In this document: positions 26,812-34,854 of the stretch, in pieces | Layout of the letters: every line of letters starts with the position of its first letter | Numbering within the stretch: the first letter of the stretch is position 1 | NCBI GenBank assembly: GCA_028818375.1 | Contig: JAPPOB010000002.1 | Span: forward strand, 62,001-126,000 | Direction of reading: 5' to 3' | Length of the DNA: 64,000 nucleotides | Source of the DNA: Anaerolineaceae bacterium | GTDB lineage: Bacteria > Chloroflexota > Anaerolineae > Aggregatilineales > Phototrophicaceae | Program-made: the position numbers and the translations under genes | The notes under the pieces: generated by a model | What the model saw: only the letters and a program-made list of their open reading frames with translations | Database searches by the model: none | What the model was told of the DNA's origin: nothing

Positions 26812-27591
26812 ATGTCATTGCAATTTGATCAAGTCTTCTCGTCCGTTCCGGACGAAATACGCGAGAGACTCAAGAAACATTATCGCGAAATGAAGCACAA
26901 TAATGCTTTGCGGAAGTTTGAGCCGTCAGAATTGAATGGCGGCAAAATCTGCGAGGATGTGTTTCGAGTTTTGGAATGGCATTCCAGTCCAACTGACACT
27001 TTCACGCCATACGGTACTCAGATCAAGAATTTCAAAAGATCTGTAAGCAAGTTTGTGAATGACACGAACCTAGACGATTCTGTTAGGTTTCACATTCCAG
27101 ACATTCTCTGCTCTATCTACAACATACGTAACAAACGCGGTGTGGGTCATACTCCGGGAGAAATTGATCCCAATTTTATGGACGCTACTTTGGTGGCTGG
27201 TTGTGTTGACTGGATAATGGCTGAACTTGTCAGGCTGTTTCACAACATATCACTGGACGAAGCTCGCGACATGGTGAAGAGTATGACTACGAAGAAGATA
27301 CCCTTAATATGGGAGGTCGGCGATGTCAAACGAGTGTTGTCACCCCCGTCCGGATCTTTGTCTGCAAAAGACAAAGTATTGGTTCTGCTCTATAGCGAAA
27401 CTTCGAATCTGTTGACCGCAAGTTCTTTGCGCCAATCAATTGAATACAGGAATACGACGAACTTCAGAAACAAGGTGCTCATCCCGTTACACAATGCGGA
27501 GCTAGTGCACTTTGACAGAACAAAAGATGAGATAATTTTGTCGCCGAAGGGTATCAAAAAAGTCGAAGACGAAATCCCACTAGAGTTTTAA
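26812..27591 (+). CDS. HEPN-like protein, putative abortive-infection effector
   Basis: The 259-residue protein is not in a family I can name with certainty. Its central part has IRNKRGVGH, an Rx6H motif (Arg106, His113) of HEPN ribonucleases, followed by a conserved-looking MDATLVAGCVDWIMAELVRLFH helix. The last about 70 residues look like a winged helix (SASDK-like DKVLVLLYS, ILSPKGIKKVEDEI). It is coupled to the preceding winged-helix-like gene, has low G+C and follows a restriction gene, so a defence role is likely by context. Confidence 0.6.
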   Translation: MSLQFDQVFSSVPDEIRERLKKHYREMKHNNALRKFEPSELNGGKICEDVFRVLEWHSSPTDTFTPYGTQIKNFKRSVSKFVNDTNLDDSVRFHIPDILCSIYNIRNKRGVGHTPGEIDPNFMDATLVAGCVDWIMAELVRLFHNISLDEARDMVKSMTTKKIPLIWEVGDVKRVLSPPSGSLSAKDKVLVLLYSETSNLLTASSLRQSIEYRNTTNFRNKVLIPLHNAELVHFDRTKDEIILSPKGIKKVEDEIPLEF

Positions 27592-27594
27592 GTT

Positions 27595-27984
27595 CTAGCC
27601 AAGAGCAGCAACAATCTCACCAATTCGCTCACTGAAATCGAAGACCGGCCGCAGGTCCGACTGCTTCTTTGTCAACTTGAATGTCGCCGACGATCCCCTA
27701 TCCATCGTGACCAAGCGCCCCGCTTTGCCTTCCGACGCCTCGCCTTTGCGCCATGCGTCAATCAAGACGCTATCCGGCGCGATTCCCAGACACAGCACCG
27801 CCTGATACTGGCGATGGTGTCGAATATGATTAATCAGACGCTCTTCCTCCAGGCGCACCAGTTCGGCGGCGGGAATAGCGTAGTCTTCCGGCAGACCTGG
27901 CGTGAACTGGTCGCAGGCCCGATGCGCTGACTGCCGCAATCTTGACAGCTTGCCTGACTTTGGAGGGAACCCCGAGAGCGCCAT
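27595..27984 (-). CDS. Chimeric hypothetical frame, possibly not functional
   Basis: The 129-residue frame contains PEDYAIPAAELVRLEEERL, which matches a segment of the zinc-ribbon protein encoded at 29191-29442, flanked by unrelated sequence. The C-terminal part (APDSVLIDAWRKGEAS, FDFSERIGEIVAAL) is unrecognised. It is convergent with the HEPN gene, with only 3 bp between the stops. It may be a real small protein with an inserted fragment or a remnant. Confidence 0.35.
   Translation of the reverse strand: MALSGFPPKSGKLSRLRQSAHRACDQFTPGLPEDYAIPAAELVRLEEERLINHIRHHRQYQAVLCLGIAPDSVLIDAWRKGEASEGKAGRLVTMDRGSSATFKLTKKQSDLRPVFDFSERIGEIVAALG
27838..27892. repeat. 55-bp duplicated fragment, copy 1
   Basis: It is closely similar to 29242-29296 in the same orientation. 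It is part of the zinc-ribbon gene body placed out of context. Confidence 0.7.
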
Positions 27985-28086
27985 TGGCAGGGTTGATGAT
28001 ACAGCCGGACATCGACTTCGATTCCCTACCTGACTGGCAATAGTGCGCTACAATGAACAGATAGTCATAACTAAGGAGATTTAGCC

Positions 28087-28878
28087 ATGCGATACATCTT
28101 AATTGCCCTTGTCTTGCTCCAATGCTTCGTGCCGGCACTGGCGACCGACTACACGCTGGATGAAAACTGCACCCTCGGCGATGCGCTTAGAGCCGCCAAC
28201 GCCGACATGGAACGGGGCGCCTGCCCGGCCGGCGAAGGCGCCGACACCATCACGCTCACCGCCGACATCACCCTGGACGGAGAACTGCCGCGTGTCATCT
28301 CCGACATCACCATTGACGGCGCGGGCCATACCATCAGCGGGGATGGGGAATGGCGCGTCTTTTATGTCGATATGGGCGGCGCGCTTACCCTGCAAAACAT
28401 CCATCTGACGGACGCGCGGGCTCACAGCGAGGTCAGTTTCATCAGCGTCTGGGGCTCAACCGACTATAGCAGGAGCGGCGGCGCCATCCTGGTCAACCGC
28501 GGCAGCCGGCTGGAACTGGTTAACAGCCGTTTCACCGACAATGCGGCGGCGGACTTTGGCGGCGTACTGGATGCCTGGGATAGCGAAGTTGTCGTCATCG
28601 ACAGCGAATTCAGCGGCAACAAGGCGGAGGATGGCGGCGCGATAGCTTCGGCCCTGAGCGTGGTCACCATCAGCAACAGCACTTTCGAGGGCAACCGTGT
28701 GAGGGACGACGGCGGCGCGCTGCAGGTGTTTAACAGCACGGCGCATGTCAGCGATTCGCAGTTCACTGGCAATGTAGCGGCGCGTAATGGCGGGGCGATC
28801 GTCAACTTCAGGGGCACGGTGGAACAAAGCGGCAATACCTTCAGCGACAACGTAGGCGGTGACTGTTCTGGCTGTTGA
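28087..28878 (+). CDS. Secreted right-handed beta-helix protein
   Basis: The 263-residue protein begins with a signal peptide (RYILIALVLLQCFVPALAT). A CSLREA-like start (CTLGDALRAAN) precedes repeated short strands with GGAI, NSRFTDN, SEFSGN, STFEGN and SQFTGN, the pattern of Pmp-like beta-helix repeats. It is likely exported and may bind or adhere to polysaccharide. AAGGAG precedes the ATG, and a TACAAT at 28049-28054 is a likely -10. The frame remains open beyond the TGA at 28876 for another 100 codons. Confidence 0.75.
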   Translation: MRYILIALVLLQCFVPALATDYTLDENCTLGDALRAANADMERGACPAGEGADTITLTADITLDGELPRVISDITIDGAGHTISGDGEWRVFYVDMGGALTLQNIHLTDARAHSEVSFISVWGSTDYSRSGGAILVNRGSRLELVNSRFTDNAAADFGGVLDAWDSEVVVIDSEFSGNKAEDGGAIASALSVVTISNSTFEGNRVRDDGGALQVFNSTAHVSDSQFTGNVAARNGGAIVNFRGTVEQSGNTFSDNVGGDCSGC

Positions 28879-29181
28879 TCGGCGCGGCACATCGCCCAAG
28901 TCTCGCTGAGCCAGTTTGCCGAGCAACGCAGACTGACAGCGACGGCGCATTCTCACGAGCATGGCCACCATCATCATCATGACGATGGTGGCCACCATCA
29001 TCACCACAGCGGCAACATCCTCGTCAAAATCTCGCAGGCGCCGCACCTGCCCGGCTTCACCCACGACCACGGCCACGCGGACCTGGTGGGGCGCGTGGTC
29101 GCGGTCAGCGTGGAGACGGTGGCGATTGTGGACGGTCTGGCGGGTTTGAGTCTGGCGGGGTTGAGTCTGGCGAAGGGGTGA
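28879..29181 (+). other. Open extension with His-rich block and a copy of the restriction gene's 3' end
   Basis: Directly after the beta-helix stop and in the same frame, about 100 codons stay open. They encode a His-rich run (HEHGHHHHDDGGHHHH) and then DLVGRVVAVSVETVAIVDGLAG. The last part is nearly the same as the end of the type ISP-like enzyme (25873-25940). There is no start codon of its own. It looks like a fragment or gene-conversion tract rather than a gene. Confidence 0.55.
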
Positions 29182-29190
29182 GGGTCTTGC

Positions 29191-29442
29191 CTACTCCTCG
29201 CCCGGACGCTTCGCCTTGCCCGTATAACCCAGCTTGCGCAAACGCTCTTCCTCCAGGCGCTCCAGTTCGGCGGCGATGCGGCCGTAGTCTTCCGGCGGAA
29301 TCGGGCGGTCGACGCCTTGGCCGTCGCGGTAGACGTAGCCGCAGCCCTGGCACCAGTCGCAGTCGCTCACGCTACTGTCCAGTTCGTCCTCAAACCAGCC
29401 ATAGCCCTCGCAGGAAGGACAGGGAGCAAGATTCATGTGCAT
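29191..29442 (-). CDS. Small DnaJ-type zinc-ribbon protein
   Basis: The 83-residue product has CPSCEGYG and CDWCQGCGYV, the CxxCxGxG-like knuckles of DnaJ-type zinc fingers, then a charged helix (ELERLEEERLRKL) and a basic tail. The start is ATG at 29442, or two codons later. Parts of the gene are copied nearby (27838-27892 and 29491-29513). The role is unknown. Confidence 0.6.
   Translation of the reverse strand: MHMNLAPCPSCEGYGWFEDELDSSVSDCDWCQGCGYVYRDGQGVDRPIPPEDYGRIAAELERLEEERLRKLGYTGKAKRPGEE
29242..29296. repeat. 55-bp duplicated fragment, copy 2
   Basis: This copy lies inside the zinc-ribbon gene and is the likely source of the fragment at 27838-27892. Confidence 0.7.
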
Positions 29443-29490
29443 TCAGGCCTTCCCGGGTCGGTTTCGTTGACCGGGACCTGCGAGGATAAA

Positions 29491-29513
29491 CCCTCGCAGG
29501 AAGGACAGGGAGC
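29491..29513. repeat. 23-bp copy of the zinc-ribbon gene start
   Basis: It is identical to 29405-29427. On the reverse strand both encode the LAPCPSCEG knuckle. It lies between the zinc-ribbon and penicillin-binding protein genes. Confidence 0.7.
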
Positions 29514-29535
29514 CAGGTCCAGGCCGCCGGAAGTC

Positions 29536-31725
29536 TCAGCCACCGGTGCCGCCGACGGGGATCTCGACCGGGACGTAGGGCTGTTCGGCCCACCACTCCG
29601 GCCAGGGCTCGCGGAAGCCGCCAAAGTAATCGTCCATGATGCGGCGTACGATGGGCGCGGCGATCTCGCTGCCCTCGCGGCTGTGCTCCACCGCCACGAC
29701 GACGATGACCTCCGGCTCCCGCGCCGGGGCCCAGGCCGTGAACCAGGCGTGCGGCGGACGACCGGCAGTCTGGGCCGTGCCGGTCTTGCCGCAGGCGTGG
29801 TAGGCCGCCGAGCGGAAGACCTCTTCCGCGGTGCCGAAGCGCGTGTCGCGCGTCACGGCGCAGAGGCCCTCATGCAGGATGTCCCAGGTGCTTTCGGCCA
29901 GCTCAATTTCGCGCGGCGCGGGCGCGTCGTAGCGTTCCAGCAAGGGCGCGCCGTCCATGCCGCCGATCTGCCGCACCAGCCAGGCCGGGTAGAGGCTGCC
30001 GCGGCTGGCCACGGCGGTCATCAGTTGCGCAATCTGCAGCGGGCTGACCTGCACGTCGCCCTGGCCGATGGCGTTGTTGATGGCCTCCGCCGGCGAGCCG
30101 GGAACGGGCAGGTTGCCCTCGGCCTCCGCGCCGAAGATGCCCAGGCCGACGGCGCCGCCGAGGCCGAAAGCCTGCGACAGTTCGACCAGGGCAGAGGGGC
30201 TGCGCTCGTTGTAGAGCCGCGCCCCGGCCTCGTAGAAGAAGGGATCGCAGGAGGAGGTCAGCGCCTGGGCGGTGGTGACGGGTCCGGCGGCCTCGAACCC
30301 GACCGTGTGGCGCCAGTCGACGCGCACGAAGCCGGCCGAATCGCCGAAGGGCGCGCCATCCCAGGTGAGCGTGCAGTCGAAGGTCTCGCCAGGGGCCATG
30401 AAGCCGGCCTCGGCGAAGGCGGCGGCGGTCACGATCTTGTAGACCGAGCCGGGCGCGTACTGCTCCTGCACGGCGCGGTTGCGCATGGGTCGGCGCGCGT
30501 CGCTGACCAGCTGGCCGATGCGCGCGCCGGCGGAGAGGAAGCCGCAGCAGAGCGTGTCGGGGTTGAAGATGTCGGGTTCGAAGCCGGGGTAGCTGGCGAG
30601 GGCGAGGATGGCCCCGTCCCTGGCGTCCAGCACGACGGCCGCGCCGCCGGAGGAGATGCCGCGCGCGCCCCAGTTGCCGCCGGCGTAGTTGAAGGCCTCC
30701 GCGAGGGCGCGGCTGGCCACCAGTTGCAGCTCGCGGTCCAGCGTCAGGGCGACGGGAAGGGGCGGGCTGCCTTCGCTGGTGCCCAGTTCGCGCAGGACGA
30801 TGCCGCCTTGCTCGACCAGTTGCAGGGTGCGGGTCGGTTGGCCGGCCAGCTGGGCCTCGAAGGCCGCCTCGATGCCGTTGAGGCCGACAAGGTCGCCGGC
30901 CTGGTAACCCTGCGCCTGACGGATGGCAAGCTCGTCGACCGAGATCTGGCCGATGCTGCCGGTCACGTGCGAGACGGCCGCGCCATGCCAGTAGCGGCGC
31001 GACAATCGTTCCTGGGCGCGGACGGCGCAGAAGACACGCAGGCCCTCGCTGTTGGCGCCGAAGGCCGCATCGTCGGCCTCGCCGGCGTAAAAAATCGTGT
31101 CGCGGTTGTAGCGCAGGAAGAGCGCGGCGAGGTCCTCGCGCTGGCGCAGCAGGGTCGCGGCCAGCACGTCGAGGCAACGCGCCTCGTTGGGCATGTCGTC
31201 GAGGCGCAGGTAGAGCGAGTAGAGGGTGCCGCCTTGGGTCACGAGCGCCTGGTCGGCGCGGTCGTAGATGTTGGCGCGCGGGGCGCGGCGACCTGTGATG
31301 CGCAAGATGCCGCCGTTGCCGAGGCCCTCGAAGATGTCCAGCGCCGACCAGGCGACGCGCCAGCTGCCCGCCTCGCGCAGCAGGCGCATGGTGCGGTCGC
31401 GGTCGATGATATCGCCGTAAACTGTGCCCAGCAGGCTGAGGTCATAGCGGACGGCGGCCGAGTGGCCCTGCAGTTTTGTTTCGCTGACGCGGTATTCCAG
31501 CGCCTCCGCGCCCAGGGTCCCGTCGACCTGGCGGTACTGGTCGATAAAGCGGTCGCTGCCGGTCAGGTCGCGGCTGCGGGCGCTGAGCAGGGCGTACATG
31601 CTCTCGTAATCGCGCAGGGCCCAGTGTGTCAGGAAGTCGCCGGCGACGATGGCCGGTTCATTTTGCGCCATGATGACGCCCGTGAGCAGCAGGGCGGGCA
31701 GCAGGGTCAGCCAAAGTGCGCGCAT
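29536..31725 (-). CDS. Penicillin-binding protein, PBP2/MecA-like transpeptidase
   Basis: The 729-residue product has an N-terminal signal/anchor, an NTF2-like MecA_N domain (about 25-140), a PBP dimerisation region and a C-terminal transpeptidase. The active-site triad is visible: SVYK (S-x-x-K), SCD (S-x-N position with Asp) and KTGTAQ. It would cross-link peptidoglycan outside the membrane. Asp in place of Asn in the second motif is unusual but seen in PBP2-type enzymes. The two small membrane-protein genes lie upstream in the same direction, the nearer one 5 bp away. Confidence 0.88.
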   Translation of the reverse strand: MRALWLTLLPALLLTGVIMAQNEPAIVAGDFLTHWALRDYESMYALLSARSRDLTGSDRFIDQYRQVDGTLGAEALEYRVSETKLQGHSAAVRYDLSLLGTVYGDIIDRDRTMRLLREAGSWRVAWSALDIFEGLGNGGILRITGRRAPRANIYDRADQALVTQGGTLYSLYLRLDDMPNEARCLDVLAATLLRQREDLAALFLRYNRDTIFYAGEADDAAFGANSEGLRVFCAVRAQERLSRRYWHGAAVSHVTGSIGQISVDELAIRQAQGYQAGDLVGLNGIEAAFEAQLAGQPTRTLQLVEQGGIVLRELGTSEGSPPLPVALTLDRELQLVASRALAEAFNYAGGNWGARGISSGGAAVVLDARDGAILALASYPGFEPDIFNPDTLCCGFLSAGARIGQLVSDARRPMRNRAVQEQYAPGSVYKIVTAAAFAEAGFMAPGETFDCTLTWDGAPFGDSAGFVRVDWRHTVGFEAAGPVTTAQALTSSCDPFFYEAGARLYNERSPSALVELSQAFGLGGAVGLGIFGAEAEGNLPVPGSPAEAINNAIGQGDVQVSPLQIAQLMTAVASRGSLYPAWLVRQIGGMDGAPLLERYDAPAPREIELAESTWDILHEGLCAVTRDTRFGTAEEVFRSAAYHACGKTGTAQTAGRPPHAWFTAWAPAREPEVIVVVAVEHSREGSEIAAPIVRRIMDDYFGGFREPWPEWWAEQPYVPVEIPVGGTGG

Positions 31726-31730
31726 GGCGA

Positions 31731-32084
31731 TCAGGCGGCGCGGGGTTCGCCGGGTTGGGTATCCATGTCATCGTCGTTCTTCCGCTTGCGCTTCCACGCA
31801 GGGCTGCGCCGGAAAACGTCGAGCCCGCCGACGATCAGCGCCAGGCCGGTCAACGCCAGCAGGATCCACCAGGGTAACCTGAGGTAAAACACGGCGGCGG
31901 TGGCGATCAGCCAAAGGCCGCCAATGATCGTCTGCCAGGTCTTGCCGGTGAGCAGGCCGTGGACGATGGCGCTGATACCCAGTACGACAAGCGTGCCCGG
32001 CCACCAAAGACCGTTGTAGGCCAGCGCGGCCATGCCGATCAGAAAAACGCCGCCGGTGATCATGCTTTTCTGTCGCGCTTTCAT
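31731..32084 (-). CDS. LiaI/LiaF-like small membrane protein
   Basis: The 117-residue protein has four hydrophobic segments with ITGGVFLIGMAAL, LWWPGTLVVLGI and PWWILLALTG. A charged tail follows (KRKRKNDDDMD). It is a paralogue of the next protein upstream. The ATG at 32084 follows AGGCGGG. These resemble the membrane part of envelope-stress LiaF-type proteins. The gene ends 5 bp before the penicillin-binding protein start. Confidence 0.65.
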   Translation of the reverse strand: MKARQKSMITGGVFLIGMAALAYNGLWWPGTLVVLGISAIVHGLLTGKTWQTIIGGLWLIATAAVFYLRLPWWILLALTGLALIVGGLDVFRRSPAWKRKRKNDDDMDTQPGEPRAA

Positions 32085-32213
32085 GTCAACCCGCCTGTGC
32101 CGTGGACGCGTCAGCTTCCTCTCCCAGGGTTCGCAGGGGCCTCTGATGGTACGACGCTGCCCCTGGCGACCAGATTGCAATGATGAAGGGCAAGGACGCC
32201 AGGTCTCCCCGTG

Positions 32214-32597
32214 TCACGAGTCATCATTCTTGCGCTTTTCCCTTTCGGCGGCGGCGTGCTCTTGCATGCGCTCGCCCCAGGCGGTCAGGCGCTGCGCCCA
32301 CTCCGGCACCTCGCGGCCGCTGCTGCGGTCCCGATGCGCGCCGATGATGAGACCGACGCCGGTCAGCGCGATCAACAGCCACCAGGGCCAGTTGTAGTAG
32401 AAGATCAGCGCGAGGCCGATCAGCCAGAAGGCGCCGCTGGCGGACTTCCACAGCCGCCCTTCCAGCAGGCCGCTGACGAGCGAAGTGATGCCCAACACCA
32501 CCAGGATGCCCGGCCACCACAGGCCACTGATGCCCAGCGCGGCAATGCCAATCAGGAAGACGCCGCCCGTAATTCTGTCATTGTATTTCTTGTCCAC
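32214..32597 (-). CDS. LiaI/LiaF-like small membrane protein, paralogue
   Basis: The 127-residue protein shares the ITGGVFLIG, GLWWPG, VVLGI and PWW...ALTG frame of its neighbour, arguing for a tandem duplication. The charged C-terminus (RMQEHAAAEREKRKN) differs. I chose the GTG at 32597 because CGGAGGC stands just upstream; the TTG at 32615 would overlap serS. Confidence 0.65.
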   Translation of the reverse strand: MDKKYNDRITGGVFLIGIAALGISGLWWPGILVVLGITSLVSGLLEGRLWKSASGAFWLIGLALIFYYNWPWWLLIALTGVGLIIGAHRDRSSGREVPEWAQRLTAWGERMQEHAAAEREKRKNDDS

Positions 32598-32611
32598 AAA
32601 GCCTCCGAATC

Positions 32612-34030
32612 TCAATCAATGACCCTCTGCCCGCCCATGTAGTCCACAAGCGCCTCGGGCAGCACGACGCTGCCGTCGGCCTGCTGATTGTTTTCGAGGA
32701 TGGCGATGATGACGCGCGGCAGGGCCAGGCCGCTGCCGTTGAGCGTGTGGACGTGCAGCGGCCGCCTGACGCCCTCGCGGCGGAAGCGGATGTTGGCGCG
32801 CCGCGCCTGGAAGGCCTCGGTATTGCTACAGGAACTGACCTCGAGCCATTCGTCGCAGCCGGGGGCGTAGACCTCAATGTCGTATTTCTTGCTGGCGCTG
32901 AAGCCGAGGTCGCCGCTGACGATTTCGAGGCGGCGGAAGGGCAGCTCGAGTGTCCGGCAGAGGTCCTCGGCGCATTCCGTCAGGGTTTCCAGGGCGTGGT
33001 AGCTACCCTCTGGCGTGGTGAAAAGGTACATCTCCACCTTTTCAAACTGGTGCACGCGCTTGATGCCGCGCGTGTCGCGGCCGGCGCTCATGTGCTCGCG
33101 GCGGAAGCAGGGCGAGTGCGCCACGTATTTCAGCGGCAACTCGCTCTCGTCGAGAATCTCGTCGCGGTGCAGATTGGTCAGAGCGACCTCGGAGGTGGGC
33201 AGCAAGTAGCGACCGGCGTCGGCGTCCTGGTAGACGGTGTCGGCAAATTTCGGCAGTTGCGCCGAACCTTCCAGCATCTCGGCCGGCGCCAGGCAGGGTA
33301 CGTAAACCTGCTGGTAACCGTTGTCGCGGGCCCTGTCCAGAAAGAAGTTGATCAACGCCTGCTGCAGACGGGCGCCGTCGCCCTTCAGCACGTAGCCGCG
33401 GCTGCCGGCGATCCTGACGCCGCGCTCGAAGTCGATGATGCCCAGCGCCGGCCCGAGCTCCCAGTGGGGTGAAGGCGGTGCGTCGAACTCACGGAACTCG
33501 CCTGCGGGTGGCCAGGGACGGTTGTCGTCCTCGCTGGCGGCGACCGGCACGCTGGCGTGCGGCAGATTGGGCAGCCAGAGCATCTCGTCGCGCAGTTCCG
33601 CTTCGGTCGCGCGGATATGGGCCTGATGGTCGTTGTATCGCTCGCTCATCCCGCGCAGTGCGGTCACCAGGGTCTGCATGGCCGCGTCCAGGTCAGGCGC
33701 ATCGTCAACGGGCGTGGCAACTTCCGTGGCGGTCTGCAGAAGCGCCAGCGCGTGTCCATGGCGCTGTTGCTCAATCAGGCGGGCTGCGGCCAGCATACGC
33801 GCGCCTTTCTCCGCCGGCTCCAGTTGACGGTTACCCCTCAGTGGCCCCATGGCGCGATTGAGGCGGTTGCGCTGCGCCTGCAGGTTTTCCGCTTCCACCA
33901 GCAGTTGGCGCCTGCGGGAGTCCAGCTCCAGGATGAGGTCGATACGCTCCACAGCGCCGGAGTCGTGCAGGCTGGCCAGGCGTTCCTTCACCTCGTCGGG
34001 CCGCTGGCGGATCAGCACGATATCGAGCAT
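32612..34030 (-). CDS. serS: Seryl-tRNA synthetase
   Basis: The 472-residue class II synthetase charges tRNA-Ser and tRNA-Sec. The N-terminal coiled-coil arm (about residues 30-150) binds the tRNA; the core has motif 2 FRREHMSAGRDTRG and motif 3 NGSGLALPRVIIAILENNQ. The arm is about 40 residues longer than in the usual 425-430 residue enzyme, with the extra part around residues 60-110. The gene starts 3 bp after the stop of the small membrane protein upstream. Confidence 0.92.
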   Translation of the reverse strand: MLDIVLIRQRPDEVKERLASLHDSGAVERIDLILELDSRRRQLLVEAENLQAQRNRLNRAMGPLRGNRQLEPAEKGARMLAAARLIEQQRHGHALALLQTATEVATPVDDAPDLDAAMQTLVTALRGMSERYNDHQAHIRATEAELRDEMLWLPNLPHASVPVAASEDDNRPWPPAGEFREFDAPPSPHWELGPALGIIDFERGVRIAGSRGYVLKGDGARLQQALINFFLDRARDNGYQQVYVPCLAPAEMLEGSAQLPKFADTVYQDADAGRYLLPTSEVALTNLHRDEILDESELPLKYVAHSPCFRREHMSAGRDTRGIKRVHQFEKVEMYLFTTPEGSYHALETLTECAEDLCRTLELPFRRLEIVSGDLGFSASKKYDIEVYAPGCDEWLEVSSCSNTEAFQARRANIRFRREGVRRPLHVHTLNGSGLALPRVIIAILENNQQADGSVVLPEALVDYMGGQRVID

Positions 34031-34033
34031 CGT

Positions 34034-34225
34034 TCACTCCTGCAGGGTGCGAGGGTCCTCGTCCACGCGGGGGCGTCGCAGGTCAGCGCGCAGGCGCAGC
34101 GCGGCCAGCGCCAGGCCGATCGCGATGACGACGACGACCAGGCCGTCGAAGAACTGCGGCGTCAGGCCGGAGAGCGCGTTGCGCAGGGAATCCAGGACCG
34201 ACGTCCCGCCAGTCTCGTCGCCCAC
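34034..34225 (-). CDS. Small single-pass membrane protein
   Basis: The 63-residue product has one hydrophobic helix (FFDGLVVVVIAIGLALAAL) and a charged C-terminal tail (RADLRRPRVDEDP). The start is GTG. It lies 16 bp after greA and 3 bp before serS, so it is probably co-transcribed with both. It is unrecognised. Confidence 0.55.
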   Translation of the reverse strand: MGDETGGTSVLDSLRNALSGLTPQFFDGLVVVVIAIGLALAALRLRADLRRPRVDEDPRTLQE

Positions 34226-34241
34226 GGTTTCAGCCGCTGCT

Positions 34242-34715
34242 TCAGTCGATCTTGCGAATGGTGAAGACGATGTCGCCGTCGGGCGCCTGGACGGTAACCC
34301 TCTGCCGCAACTTCGCGCCCAACAGCGCCTTGCCCAGGGGGCTGCCGGCGGAGATGCGACCGTCGCCGGGGCTGGCTTCGGCAGATCCGACGATCTGGTA
34401 GACCTCGGTCTCGCGCGAGCCCTTTTCGGTCACCGTAACGCGCGAACCCAGCGCGACGACGTCATGGCTGCCGCTGTCCTCAATGACCTTGGCGTTGTTG
34501 AGGATGATTTCGAGGCGCTGGATCTCACCCTCAATAAAGGCCTGCTCGTTTTTGGCGTCCTCGTATTCAGCGTTCTCGGTCAGGTCGCCACCTTCAGCGA
34601 GGGCCTGGCGCAGGCGTTCGGCAACTTCGGCGCGACGCACTGTGGTCAAAAAGCCGAGTCGCTTTTCGAGTTCGGCGAAGCCTTCCGATGTGAGGTATTG
34701 CGGCTGGTCGACCAT
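34242..34715 (-). CDS. greA: Transcription elongation factor GreA
   Basis: The 157-residue product rescues backtracked RNA polymerase by stimulating transcript cleavage. The N-terminal coiled coil carries the tip acids in GDLTENAEYEDAK, and the C-terminal FKBP-like domain ends with PLGKALLGAKLRQRVTV. Length fits the family (about 158). The ATG at 34715 has AGGGAG upstream; the longer frame reaches into the terminator of nth and is not used. Confidence 0.92.
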   Translation of the reverse strand: MVDQPQYLTSEGFAELEKRLGFLTTVRRAEVAERLRQALAEGGDLTENAEYEDAKNEQAFIEGEIQRLEIILNNAKVIEDSGSHDVVALGSRVTVTEKGSRETEVYQIVGSAEASPGDGRISAGSPLGKALLGAKLRQRVTVQAPDGDIVFTIRKID

Positions 34716-34761
34716 GACGGCACTCCCTGAACGGTCCCCGGCGCCACCGGCGCCAGGGATT

Positions 34762-34791
34762 AAAAAACACCGCGCGAACCATGTCGCGGTG
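34762..34791 (-). terminator. Rho-independent terminator of nth
   Basis: On the reverse strand CACCGCG and CGCGGTG pair as a perfect 7-bp stem with a 10-nt loop, followed by six T. It lies about 60 bp after the nth stop and ahead of greA. Confidence 0.72.
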
Positions 34792-34854
34792 GCTGCTTGC
34801 GGTCTTGGTCCGCAATGTAGCACGAAATGCGGCGACTGTAAAGAGAGGCCTCGC

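Noticed and set aside
28960..29030. Repeated CAT/CAC triplets suggesting a microsatellite or a CRISPR-like repeat
   Set aside because: There are no unique spacers of fixed length. The triplets read as a His-rich stretch in one frame and as a short inverted repeat.
29317..31887. A very long forward open frame of 856 codons
   Set aside because: It is the complement of the penicillin-binding protein gene. The reverse frame has all catalytic motifs, while the forward one is Gly/Ala/Arg-rich without any family signal.
34740..34754. GGCGCC-ACC-GGCGCC palindrome considered as a terminator
   Set aside because: No T-run follows it in either direction. The neighbouring hairpin at 34768-34791 with six T on the reverse strand is the better terminator.
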